64,000 bases of DNA from Heterocephalus glaber. Taxonomy: Eukaryota > Chordata > Mammalia > Rodentia > Bathyergidae. Made by a program: the position numbers and the translations under genes. The notes below the pieces were generated by a model that did not search any database, was not told the DNA's origin, and worked only from the letters and a program-made list of their open reading frames with translations. The stretch spans positions 6,676,580 through 6,740,579 of the forward strand of contig NW_004624747.1 in the NCBI RefSeq assembly GCF_000247695.1, given 5' to 3'. This document shows positions 36,826 through 49,000 of the stretch, piece by piece (within the stretch, counting starts at the first letter, position 1; every line of letters starts with the position of its first letter).

Positions 36826-37529
36826 GCTGGTTGGGGGGGGGCAAATTGAAGCTCAATGTTGTTGTTTTGTACTAAAAGGAGGAAGTGCCTGACTCACACT
36901 GTCTCACCACTGATGCGGGCTCAGTGGCAGCCAGAGAGAGCTAGCCTGAGTATGGTGGTATTTTTAGAACTTGGAAGTCCCTGAAGTCCTGTCACTTTGT
37001 ATTTATGAGCCCCCAAAATGTTTAAAAAAAAGAAGCCTTAGAAAATCTCAGATTGTCTCTTAGTTGCCTAGTTTCATCATTGCCTCTCTCCATTCATCTC
37101 AATGCCCAGAGAGGGTGAGTTGTTCCCTCAAGATCACACAAGGCAGATGCAGAGTAGCAGCTGCCAGCTTGGTGTGGGGGAGAGGAAGCCTGGCAGGCCC
37201 AGCGCTCCAAGGATAATCTGAGAGTCAGGTCTTGCCCTCTAATGGCCTGCAGGGTTCCAGGCACTGGGCACAGAGCAGCAGCCATGACTGGAAGTGGCTC
37301 CTGCTCTTGAGAACAGAGAGTAAAACTTAACCACACATACCACAGGATCATTTTGGGCCATGATAAGTGGCACATGAAGGAGACAAACAGCGCTGGAGAG
37401 GGATCGGGGGCTACTTCAGACTCAGCACCAGAGGCAGGAAGGCCTCTCTGAGAGGTGGTGCGTGGGTGGACGCCCGGATGGCAATAATAGCTGGGGGCAG
37501 AAAGAGGAAATGCAAGTAGAAAATAGTGA

Positions 37530-37735
37530 CACATTCTCTAGGTTCCAGGCCCTTTCCATACATTAGCTCATTTCATCTCATCCCTGCCGCTGGAGATAGA
37601 TTATCATTGACATTTTCTGCATGAGAAGCTGAAGCACTGAAGTCAGGTCACTTTCTTAGATCATAAACCTAGGACTCAACCCAAGTTGTCTGGCTCCAGA
37701 GTCTGTGGGCTCACTCCCATACTGTCCTGCTTCTC
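37530..37735 (+). mobile_element. MIR, near full length
   Basis: 'gttccaggccctttccatac', 'ttagctcatttcatctcat', 'gcatgagaagctgaagcact', 'ctggctccagagtctgtggg' follow MIR from start to end. Confidence 0.8.
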
Positions 37736-39821
37736 AAAGTCACTGTTGAGTCACTCAAAATGGCTGGTAGTAGTACCCGAACTCCATCTTGGATATAGGG
37801 GGAGGGAGCAGAAGTGGCAGAAGGAAGTCTCTGAACTGGAATGGGGTCTTCAACACCGTTGCTGCTTTCCTGTCCCTTCTTGGGGAGTCCGGAGGTCCCA
37901 GTTCCCTGCCCCAGCCTCTTAGTTCACAGCTAACTGGGCCACCTCATTCTAAAGGGATTTGACTTTGAGACAACTGGAGACTGGTGAGAAAGGGCTTAGG
38001 GATTAGACACTGATACCTAGGAAGGTAAGGGACTTAACGGGGCATTTGGGTGTGGGAAATGGGGCTGGGAGAGGATTTGTGTCTTCACAAAGCTGGGGTG
38101 GACTGCTGAAGTGAGTAGGAAGTGGAGCTCCCGGGGAGGAGTGGGAAAGGTTCAGTTTCCCACTGTTTGTCCCTTCACAAATGATCCATAAAAGAAATGA
38201 TAACTGATCCCTTCCCCTTGTGTGGCTACCACTTTGCCAACTGTTGTGTTACTTGGAATTCTCACAGTGGCCTCTGGGAAGAGAGGCAAGGATTAGTTCT
38301 CTCCCCAAGGTCCAGCTCCTGGAGAAGGCTGGTGACCTAGGGCAGCTGGGGCCCACATGGCAGGGCTGGGAGGAGGGGAGCAGACTTGATCAGGTCGGGA
38401 CCTTTCTGCACCGCTGCCAGTGAGCACAAGGGCTTTCCAGAGAGTTCCTGCTGCTCTGGCCCAGTGGAAATGAGTGTTCCACAAATATTTGTTGAAGGGT
38501 TTAAAAGACCGTTCTTTTCAACTCTCAAATCACTTCTCTGATTTCTGTGTCACCCTCTTTTCCACCGACATCACCAGATCTGAGGTCAGGGCACAGACGA
38601 TGAGGGCTGATCTCAAGCCAATGCACTCTATTTTGTGGGGAAGTCACCAAGGCCCAGTGGGCATGGACAAGCAGCTCCAACAGGCCCCATGCATGCTGGC
38701 TGCTGAATAGTCACTGCAGCACGTGATCTCAGAGATCTGACTGTGTACAGCCCAGACTCTGGACTCCCACTCCAGTGCTCATCCCTGTGCCTAGAGATGC
38801 CTCCCAGAAGAATCTAAACTCTGCAGCCCCAACTTCCAAAACTAGGAGCCCCCCAACACACCCCTCCTAGATCCCTGCACCCCAGCAACCTTCTTTCAGC
38901 TATTCACACTTTTCATGCTTCCCCCCACAATAGTCCCCAGCAAGGCTGTGCTCACAATAACCCCATTATACCAGGATCTCACCTCCAGCCTGCCTGACCC
39001 AGGAGGCCAGTTTCTTCCTGTTGGGCCAGAATGTCCCCTGGCACAATACAAAGGAGTCCATGTCAAGGTCAGGAAAGAGGGGGCTTTTGGTTGGCAGAGC
39101 TCATGCCCCATTGGCAGTTCAGAGAGAAGTTCCTGGTAACAGCACTGGATTAGGGCCTTGAAGGCTAAGGAGGAAACAGGACAGAACAACTCTGATAGTT
39201 TGGAGGGCAGAGATGTGTTTGAGGAACAGCACGGAGCAGCTCTGACTGAAATAAAAGTGTGTGGAAGGGGATGAGTGGTGATGAGGCTACAGGGATACTG
39301 GAAAGAGATGCAGAGTTGACCTTGAATGCAAGTCAGTGGGATTGGGGTGACTTCAGAAGGAACTGGGAAGTCATCGAAGGTTCTTGAAGGAAGGACCCCA
39401 ACATACCTATCAGGGAGGCTGAATTATAGGGCAGGGGATGGGAAATCGAGAACAGGTGAGAGTAAGGAGAGACTCTCTCTTAATAACCAGCTCGGAGGAG
39501 TTTACCAGATTATTTATCTAGGATTTATACTATCAGATTAACTAACTGTTTCCCAGAGGGCCAGTGGAGGAGTTAGTGTTAGTGGAGTCCAGCATTAGTG
39601 GAGGAGGAGAAGCAGGCAGCCGCAGAATCTGCAAGGGGCAGAATGGAGAGAGAGTTTTTTATTTGGGGTTTTATCTTGAGTAACTCTAAATTCAGGGCTG
39701 ATGGAGTTGGGTGGGGTTGGGGACTGTTTCCTGGTAGGTGACAGTGTTGCTGTGTTTTCCCAGGTATCCTCTGCAGACAGCCCAGGCCAGTCCGTACCTT
39801 GGCCTGAGGGCACCTGACCTG

Positions 39822-39975
39822 CCCACTTTTTTTTTTTTTCTTTTAATCTTGCTCTGTAGTTCAGTCTGGCCTTTAACTCACTATGTAGCCCAGGCTAGTC
39901 CCCAAATTTTCAGAGATCCTCCTGCCTCAGCCTCCTGAGTGCTGGGATTATAGGCATTGCCGCCATTCCCAGCAA
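39822..39975 (-). mobile_element. B1 SINE
   Basis: Antisense B1 with 'cactatgtagcccaggctag' and 'gagtgctgggattatagg'. Confidence 0.78.
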
Positions 39976-40155
39976 CCTTCCCACTTTAGAGAATTGTGCT
40001 ACACTTAATTGAGAAGCTAGATCTGAAAGTGCATTGTAAACTGTAAAGTACTGACCCAAAACAGGGGCTGTAATGTTTTCCTTTGAGTAGACTCTGCTCT
40101 GTAAAGAACTCTGTAAAGACTCAACCTCTGGGAGGCTCTTAAAGATTTTAGCCAT

Positions 40156-40345
40156 GCCAGGAGTGGTGGTGCACACCTATAATCCCAGCTACTTGGGAGG
40201 CTGAGGCAGGAAGATTGCAAGTTTAAGGCCAGCCTGTGCAATTTAGTGAGATCTGGTTTCAAAGTAAAAAAATAAAAGGGGTTGGGAATGTACCTCAGTG
40301 TGAAGTCCTGGGTTCAATCGCCAGTACTGTGTAAAAAAAGAAAAA
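40156..40345 (+). mobile_element. B1-dID SINE
   Basis: 'gccaggagtggtggtgcaca' B1 and 'ggttgggaatgtacctcagt' dID. Confidence 0.82.
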
Positions 40346-40523
40346 GCTCTTCACAGTGTATCTAGTAAGGAAGGCAGCTCTACCATGGCCCAGGCCAAAA
40401 TCAGATGGGCTTCAACTAGGGCAGGACTGGAGGGACTTTAAGAAAACTCTTTGTAGAGGTGGGGTTTGGGGCCTCCCAGCCATAGGGCTGGACCCCCCTA
40501 CCCTCACTCTGTAGCATGCAGCA

Positions 40524-40659
40524 GAGGAGAGGCAGCAAGTGTCTGGGAATTTAGAAAGGACAGAATTTGCTTTGGATGGAAGAATCATAGAAGGCTTCAT
40601 GAAGGGAGTAGCATTTGACCTGGGCCTTAAAACATGGGGTAGGAGGGGACATGGAAGGG
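40524..40659 (+). repeat. Left arm of 136 bp inverted repeat
   Basis: Starts 'gaggagaggcagcaagtgtc', ends 'gggacatggaaggg'. Its reverse complement matches 41269-41404 with four substitutions and no gaps by eye (about 97%). It is unlike the SINEs here. Confidence 0.92.
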
Positions 40660-41268
40660 TGAGATCTTCCAGGTGTCCTTAACAGGTTTGCTGCTTCCTG
40701 TCTCTGCCTTCTACTGCCTCTGGGTGAGGAGAGAGATGGAGAGCATTTTGAGGTAGTTGGGGCACAGATATGGGAGATGGGATGCCTGTAAATTCCTCCG
40801 GCCTGGCTCTCCATTAATTCCAGGAAGACGAGGGTATGCCTGAGCTCTGTGCCAGGCACTGGGCACTCTACATCTGTCATGCCACTAACGACTTTGGGCC
40901 TCAGTTTCCCCTGCTAAATGAGACAAGCTGTGTGAGCCCTGAATGATGTATGATTATTTCTCCCTTCACCTGTACTTGGCTCCATATTGGAGCATTTCTT
41001 ACATTTGTGCATTCATTGTATGTCTATTAACAATCCCTGTATGAAGGCTGCTGTGCTGGGGATGTGGGCCTTGTAGGGTCATGGATGAGTGAGACAAGGC
41101 ACTGAACCCAAGGACCTCATGACCTAGTAGGGCAGATGCTATTAAGCAAGGCCACATAAGGTACCCTCCCTGCCCACTCTCTCCCCACCTCTATAGATGT
41201 AACCTCAATTCCCACCAACCAACAAAACTTAGCTCATGCCATTTAGTTAGCATGGATTGAATGAGTCT

Positions 41269-41404
41269 CCCTTCCATGTCCCCTCCTACCCCATATTTTA
41301 AGGCCCAGGTCAAATGCTACTCCCTTCATAAAGCCTTGTATGATTCTTCCATCCAAAGCAAATTCTGTCCCTTCTAAATTCCCAGACACTTGCTGCCTCT
41401 CCTC
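41269..41404 (-). repeat. Right arm of 136 bp inverted repeat
   Basis: Partner of the arm at 40524-40659, with a 609-base spacer between them. Confidence 0.92.
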
Positions 41405-41728
41405 AGGACATTTCTCTCTTGTATTCTAGTGGTGGGTGTCCATCTCTTATTTTTGGGAGGGCATGGTGGCTTCAAATCATTTCTGGGCTCCAGAACAGTA
41501 CCTGCAGCCTGGCATGGTGTAGGAGGAAAAAGTGGCCTGAGGCACATGACCAGGTGGTACCATGTGGAGGTAGGATTAAAGTGGCAGGGGACCCAGACAG
41601 AGGGGGAAGGCCATAGAGCTCGAACTGAAAGAAGGAAATGGCCTCATGGGCAGAAGCAGTGACTGAGGTGTGGCTGGACAGTTAGATGGTGTAGGCCAGA
41701 CAGGAATCTGTGGGCTTGTTGCTGCCAG

Positions 41729-41840
41729 ATCAGAGCATCCATCCCACAAGACAGACTTGCCACCACCAAGGAGGCTGCAGCTCTAACCCATGAATGAGAG
41801 CTGGGAAGCAGATGAGCTGACACCAGACAGGCCTGCTTTC
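41729..41840 (-). repeat. Direct repeat, copy A
   Basis: Core 'catcccacaagacagacttg' to 'ctgctttctttgggcc'. Copy B at 42299-42410 matches with about 12 substitutions and no gaps (near 89%). The same minus-strand frame is open in both copies and shares residues such as SAHLL, SHSW and CGMDAL, but no family is recognised. Confidence 0.85.
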
Positions 41841-42298
41841 TTTGGGCCACTGCTTTCACTGTGGCTTCCTCTGTGTCCACCCACAGGTGAAGGCTGGCCA
41901 GGAAGGCAACAAAGGGAGGCTGCACAGGGCAGGCTGGGAAGCGGTTACCAGAAGGCAGCCCTGTGCTAGGTGTTACCTGTTGTGAATTTTGTCTATTAGT
42001 TCCCCTTAGCCTCCTACTGACTTGAGGTCTGGATTATCTTCCCCAATTGGTGAACAAAGTCACTTGCTGGTGAAATCTCTAGCAAGAGTGGAGAATTTGG
42101 CATTCAAACCCAAGCCATCTGATTGCCAGAGAAGAAACCCTCCTCCTCGCCAGCTGAGGTGTGAGGCCTCAGGAGTGGCTTCCCAAGAGGAGGAAAGTCA
42201 AAAGCAGAGGACAGGACTCTGGGTGGACAGACCAAGGTCTGTGCCTCCTTTCCCTTCTGTCTGCCCTGTTCTTCCCCCTACCTTCCCAGACCAGAGCG

Positions 42299-42410
42299 TC
42301 CATCCCACAAGTCAGACTTGCCACCACCCAGGAGGCCGTAGCTCCAGCCCATGAGTGAGAGCCACGAAGCAGATGAGCTGATGCCAGACAGGCCTGCTTT
42401 CTTTGGGCCT
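42299..42410 (-). repeat. Direct repeat, copy B
   Basis: Second copy, followed at once by an extra partial repeat of 'ggcctgctttcttt'. About 560 bases from copy A. Confidence 0.85.
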
Positions 42411-42905
42411 GCTTTCTTTTCAGGTGGAGGGGAAAGACCCCAAGCAGGGCTGGCAGCAGCAATCATAAAAAGATTGCAGGACAGATGGAGGGCAAGTGCA
42501 CCAGGGCGGAAGGGCCAACACCACAGCTCTCAGAGACAGAGAGATGCTAGGGTTAGAGGACGTGGCCCCTCACAGGGGCATCAGGTGCCACTCTCTATGG
42601 CTGATGGGAGGAGAGGAGGCAAGGAGCGGTGAGGATCTGCCCCACAGAGTCTGCTCTTAGATGAGGTCATTAGCTACGTAGTGCCTTTCAGTCTCCCTCA
42701 GTCTCCTCGTAGTTCCGTAATTCCGACAGGGAAGTGGGCCCAGGCAACTCAGGAGTCTCACCTTAGGTCACACTGAGCTCTAACGGCACATTTAGGAGCC
42801 AGCCCCGGGCCTCTTGACCTCGGGAGGCCACGTGGCCGTCGTCCCGGTGGGCACTCGGGCTGGCCTCCCGCCGCCCCCAAGGGGCAAGAGTCAGAGCTTC
42901 GGTGC

Positions 42906-42941
42906 GCCCCGCCCCGCCCCGCCCCGCCCCGCCCCGCCCCC
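42906..42941 (+). repeat. (CCCCG)n GC-box array
   Basis: Seven near-perfect pentamer units just upstream of SEC14L2, matching Sp/KLF-type GGGGCGGGG boxes on the minus strand. Confidence 0.85.
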
Positions 42942-43081
42942 GGTATCCTTTAAGAGGCGGAGCTTGGCTGCCCGCCCCGCGGCCCGGGCAGGAGGCTGGG
43001 ACTTCACTCCGCGGCGGCAGCGGAGAACCAGCCCGAGCTCCGCATCAGCTGCCGCACCGCCGCGCCCGGGCCGGAGCTACG

Positions 43082-46000
43082 ATGAGCGGCAGAGTGGGAG
43101 ACCTAAGTCCCAAACAGAAAGAGGCACTGGCCAAGGTGAGCCCTCACCCTGACCCAGGTCCCCGCCCCGGGCTGTGGCCGGCGCCCACCGGTGGAAGCAG
43201 CTGCTGGGGGGGGGGGGGGCGAGGGATGTTCCCCGCGGGCGGGCGATAAGGGAGCATCCGCCGCCTCGGCTTGGCTGCTGCCCAGCCGGCTGCTCTGCCC
43301 GCCTAGGGGACCCCGGAAAGTTTGGCCACCCGGCCTCAGCCCCAAGCAGCCCTGGCAGTGCCACCTGGGAAGAAGTGGTTGCTTGGAAGCCCTCAGAGGC
43401 AGCTGAGGGCACAAAGGCAACATTCATCCCCGGGGCTGGCAGGAACTGGCAGCCAGGCCGGGACAGGGGCAGGGCCCCAGGTTTCCTCCCATTTCCGGAG
43501 GTTTTCCTCCTGCTGGTGCAGCGGTTGATGGAGAGGGCCCTGGACAGCTCCTTAGGAGACTCGGACAGCCTTTGCTGGGCAGCAAGTCTCCGTGCGACCT
43601 TGGGCAAAGCCCTGTCCTTCTCTGCTCCTTAGGTAAAGCACGGGGGGGCGGCTGGAGCAGCTGGTGTTGAAGGGAGCATCTCTGTGAGTGAGCCTGAGAT
43701 CCCTCCCCGGGACTCACATTAGTTTGAGCAGAGACCTGTCTTACTCTCTCTTGCAACTCAGACCGCTGCCTGTCTGGGGACTTAAGTTGATACTTCTCAG
43801 AAGGCAAGGAGGTGAGAGACAACAGCCCAAGGGCTGGACCCCTGCCACACCAACTCCATCACCTCTTCCCCGTTGTCCCGGGAGAGGGAAGGTCGGCTCT
43901 TCTCTGGGGCAGTGTAGATTGACTGGGCCGAGGTTTGGAGGTTCCACAGCTGGACCGTTTTCCATTCCTGGGAAAGGGGGACAGATGTCTCCTGCCCTAG
44001 TGGAGGTGGCTGTGGGGGAACTGGACCCATGAAGTTTTTCGAAGCCCCCCCTTCTCCATCTCAAGAAAGCTGGATAGGAGCCTTCAGATTTTCCTGCCGA
44101 CCTGCAAGGGAAGCCAGGCAGAAGAGGGATTAAGTGTTACTTAGGCTGGAAACCAGGGCCTGGGTAGGGTCCTTGGTGAGGGTGGCTTCACGCCTGAAGT
44201 TTTGGGGCTTTTTTGTTTTTAAAAAATTTTTTTGGTACTGGGGAATCAAACTCAGGACCTTGCGCTTGCCAGGCAGATACTGTGCCACCGAGCTACATCC
44301 CCAGCCGCAGGCCTGCAATTTGACGAGCAGTTTCTGTGGTGCACTCCTAGCTGCTTTGGGGAGTGGGAGGGTCTGAGTACACAGCTGACCTAGGCTAGGG
44401 GCAGAGGTGGCCCCCCTCATTGGTCCCTGCTGGGGTTGTCCTGTAGGTCAGTGGCCAGGGAAAGGTGAGTGGCTGGGGTAGGAGGCTCAAGGAGGGCAGT
44501 TGGGGGCCTGGTCATCAGCAAGGCAGTGAGAGACAGGAGGTGGGTGTGGCTGTCCCTTGGGGTCACTGTCCGCTCCCTTGTTTGGCTCTACCTGAACTTT
44601 CACCTTTCATGACTTCCTGCTGGAACTCTTCCCCCCACCTGGATGGTCTGCCCCCTCCCTCTGTTGCTTTTGAAGCGCTTCAAGCCCAGCTCAAATGCCA
44701 CAGTGCCATTTTTTTATGTAGAGTCACGAAAACACCCTCCTCCTTTACTCCCCAGCACACTTCTCCCCATTCCAGAACCAAGAGGGCAGAAGACCACAGT
44801 TGAAAGAGTGTGTATCCCAGACAGACCTGGACTTATATTATAGCTCTGCTTGTTACTGCCTCTTTGACCTTGGACAAGTTACTTAGCCTCTCTGGGCTCT
44901 CATTCCTTCATCTGTAAAACGGGGATGGTGACAACTGGGGTCCCTGAGTGAGAAGTGAATGATTCAGTGCTGTACAGGTGGGGAATGCTTGCGGTACTGA
45001 CACCTTTTAGAGTAGCATGTGCCAGAGGACCTGTTATCACAGTTAGCTAGGAACTCACCCACCTACCTCCAGACTGGTGTGCAGAAGGGCTCGAAGAAAG
45101 GCAGGGGCAGTGTCGTGTACCCTTTGTATCTCCCCTACTACCAGGCACCCCTTGGCAAGATAGAGTGCTCCATGCAGCACCAGTACTCAGCCAACTGTGT
45201 AAAAGAGGGATTCAGCAAAGGCTGTCATGGAGACTCCTGGCCAGAGAGCTCTCAAGGTGGGATTTACCACTCACCCAGTTGCCTCTCCCTACAGTTTCGG
45301 GAGAATGTCCAGGACGTGTTGCCTACCCTGCCGAATCCAGATGACTATTTTCTCCTACGCTGGCTCCGAGGTGAGGGAAGAGGGGCTGTGGGAGGCTAGG
45401 GCAGAGGCTGGCTCTGGACACCAGAATGGTACCCTTGAATTTGAGAGTTTGGGGTGATCAGCCTTTAGAGTCAAAAAGGTGCTTGGCAATTACAAAACTC
45501 AGTCCTCCTATTGGACAGATAGAGACACTGAGGCTCAGAGAGGTGAAGTGACTTGCTTCAAGTCACACTCTCTGCAGAAGAGAGTGGTATGCTGGTATCC
45601 TGGTATGCTGTCAGCCCCACACCCTTTCCATCTGCTCCATAAACCGGCTTGGCTGGTGGACTGGGGGAAATGGACTGAGGAAAAGTGGCCATGTGGGAAA
45701 TTGGAGGCAGTGCCTGGGTTAGAGGCAGAGTTCTGGTTCTAGGGAGAGGCTGGCCTGCTCTGTGCCCTGTTGGGTGACGGCCTTCCCTGCTTCTAGGAGC
45801 CCAGGCATCTTGAAGGAGGGCAGTGTGCATTGAGAACGTGGGGGCTCAGACTCTTCACACTCTGCCAGGTTCTAGGGCTCGAGTTCTAGCTCAGGCTCTG
45901 CCCTGACCTGGCATCTGGGCCAAGGTCCCACGTCTTCCCTAAGCAACTCCCTGCAAAACAAGATGAGAACTGACACCCTGCCTGTTGCAAGCTATGACAG

Positions 46001-49000
46001 GACTGTGCCCTGCATGTGGTGATGACACATATGTGTTGCTGCTAGCATCATCAGGATCAAACTCAGGCCCACTTCCAACTCCTGAAGCCTTTCTGTTCAC
46101 TTCTCCATTCTCCTTTCCTGTGAGTCAAGTCAGGTGGTGCCCAGGGATTCTTCTAACATACTTTTAAAAATAATTTTGGCTCTGGCGGTGATTCTGGTGA
46201 TTGAATCCAGGGCTTCATGCGTGCTAGGCAAGTGCGCTACCTCTAAGCTAAATTCTCAGCCCATTCATTTGAGACAGGGTCTTACTAAATTAGTCAGGTT
46301 GCCCTTGAACTTGAGTTTCTTCTGCCATAGCCTCCTGAGTAGCTGGGATTACAGATGTGTGCCACTGCACCTGGCTTTTTTTTTCTTTATAGAATTTTTA
46401 TTGTCGGACATAGAAATAATAAAATTCTACTGTGTTAGATTAGTACAGCTCAAGTTGTGATGTAGAATCATATCCCCAAATATTAAAGCATTATTTATTT
46501 GTGGACACATAAATCTACGTGCCCTAGGAATCCTGGGACAGGTGAAAAATATAGTTTCCCTTTCCAGAAACTTGATAGAGCTGGCAGTTCTTGAGGGCCT
46601 GCTACAAATACCTGAGAGCAGGTGAATCCAGAATAGCCAAGTGGGGCCTCATGTACCTGTGGAAGTGTCACTTATCTATTTCCCCAAAAAGCTGTGATCC
46701 CTACCCCCAACATCCTCCGTCTAACTCCACCCAGAGAGGGTGGAGGGGCAGCGTGGGTGTGGGAGTGGATTCAGATCAGGGTGGAGGAAATTTTGGCCCA
46801 GCATTTGACAAAGGCTAGAGCTGAAAGCAGGTGGGTGGAGAGAGTGGGAAGACAGTGGCCTCCTTAAAGAGCCAGCTGGAAGCTCATCAAACCAACTATG
46901 CTGCTAGGAGATGTGTGGTTTCAGAGAACTGTTGAACAGCAACGTAGCTCTCTTTTATCTAGGAAGAGCCCGGTGTGGGGTCCTGGCAGCTAGTCTCCCA
47001 GACACCTAACCCTCCCTAGCTCCTAAGTCCTGGGATAACTCCTTTTTGCATAAGACTTGATATGTGTTCACCAAGCACACATATCATAGGACTGTCAAAG
47101 AGTGTGGTCACCCCGATCTGCAGAAGAAAAATAAGGCTCAGAGAAGGTGAGGGACTTACCCAAAGCACACAGCCAGTACAAAGCAGAGTCAGGGAAGACA
47201 CTTAGATTCCTGGCCAGTACCCTTTCCCGTACACTACAGCATCCTCTCCAGTAAGCCAGAGCTGCTCCTAAAGCCAAGTTCTGCAAACAGAGGAAGTGTC
47301 TCCTCCTTATTTCATTTGTGCCTCACATTTCCTGGGCAGGAGCTCAGGCCTGGTCAGACCCTATTATGAATTTCAATCAGGGTTTTTGTTGCCTTAAACA
47401 AAACAAAAAATCCTTTTTCCTTTTCTCCCTTTGAATCTAAAGGAGACATTTGTGAGCTGCAAACCAGCAGAATATCTTTCTCTAACCCAAGTGTGAGCTT
47501 TGGGTTCAGTTTTCTTTTCTTTTCTTTTCTTTTCTTTCTTTTTTTTTTTTTTTGGTACTGGGGATCAAACTCGGGACCTTGCGCTTGTGAGGCAGGTGCT
47601 GGAACCACTGAGCTAAATCCCTGGGCCTGGGTTCAGTTTTTCGCTGACCCCTAGATAGCTAAAGCAGGTACACAAGTCCTTCCTGCCTCTCCACGGTGGG
47701 GGCTGAGCTCTGGGCACCCCAGCAAGAAGGGTCAGATAGCAAAGAGGAGGAAAAAAGGAGTTTGTAGAAACCCTGGGAGGGAGGCAGAGCAAGTCTGAGT
47801 CTCAGCATTTTACAGCACTAAGGTGTAGGTAAAAAGGAAGCAGGGTGGCTGCTTGAAGGTGAGATTCTCTTGTAGGGCCTCGAGCCAGGCTTTGAGCTGC
47901 CTCGAAGCAGGGAAGCTGGAGCCCTGGAGAGGCCCAACTTAGCAGGAACAGGTGAGGTGCTGCCAGGACAGTGGCTACTCAGGGAGAGCCCTTGCAGAAG
48001 GCATTGGAGTTGGACCCTAGCAGATAAGGGCCAACTGGAGAGCTTCCCCCAGATAAGGGGGCTCACAGATTACCACCACTCCACCCTGGTTCTCTAGGAA
48101 GAGGAGGAGTGTTCTTTCTATGGCAGATTTCCATTTTCATCCCCCAGTTCCTCTATATGAGAGGATGTTTTGCATCTTACTCTTTCTAGCTTGTTAGATG
48201 GTTTGGCCTGAGATGTGCAGCATTTTGTCCAAGGTCCAGCAGAAAAGTAGAAGAGCTGGGATGCAAACCCACACTATATTTTTCTAAATGCTTCCCCAGG
48301 CTGCCAGAATGGCACAGGAAGGGCACAGGAGGAATGAACCAAGACCAGGTCTCAAGGGTGGCTGCTGAATTCTGCCAGTATGTGTCCAGTACCTTTCATG
48401 GGCACGGCATTGGTCAGCCTTCTTGGTGCAACCTCTGGGCCTAGGAGACAGGACTGGAATTCACAACAGTAAAGTCAGGGAATGAGCTCAGCTGCTCCCG
48501 GAGAGTAATGATGAAGGGACCAGTGACCTTTCTGGCCCAGGTTCTAGGGCTGTCAGCAGATCTAGATGCCAATCAAGTCCATGGATCATATACAGGTAGG
48601 AGGGACAGTTCATAGGTCAGATGCCAAATTGGTTATAATCTAGAACTCAAAACCTCTTCAAAAGAGATGAAATTTACTGTATGGAGATGAAATCTGATAG
48701 GGATAGATCAAAGGTCCCACCTCTTCATGTATGGAACAGAGGCTTAGTGGCAGCACAGGTGCAAAGGATTTGGGGGTTTCAGTTGACTAAATTCTACTGA
48801 GCTAAGGATTTTACCATTACCAAGAAAATTCTTATGCTTTATTGGAAAAGGAAAACAACACCTGGGAGTATGCTTGGCTCTGGGTAGCTTGCTCCAAGAG
48901 AAGCCCTAGCAAACTGGAAAACATCCAAAGGGAAGTTATTTGGATGAAGCCGAGCAGGAGGAACAGTTAAAGGTTCCAAGGACATCTAGCATGGTAGTAG

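Larger units (their letters stand above)
25622..42780. other. Intergenic region between RNF215 and SEC14L2 promoters
   Basis: About 17 kb with no gene I can support. About 25.8-31.3 kb is old L1 plus SINEs; 31.6-33.1 kb is a younger L1; 34.4-34.9 kb a Tigger-like element; 35-42.8 kb is mostly unique sequence with sparse IDs, MIRs and two local duplications. Open frames here are short or repeat-derived. Confidence 0.65.
42780..43330 (+). promoter_or_regulatory. SEC14L2: SEC14L2 CpG island and promoter
   Basis: Strong rise in GC and CpG. A (CCCCG)n array at 42906-42941 gives at least five overlapping GC boxes about 140-175 bases upstream of the ATG. No TATA box; 'ggtatcctttaagagg' at about 42941 is not a good match. 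Confidence 0.75.
43136..45294 (+). other. SEC14L2: SEC14L2 intron 1
   Basis: GC-rich at its start, with a G14 run at 43206-43219, then one antisense ID and one antisense MIR. No exon is seen in it. Confidence 0.75.
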
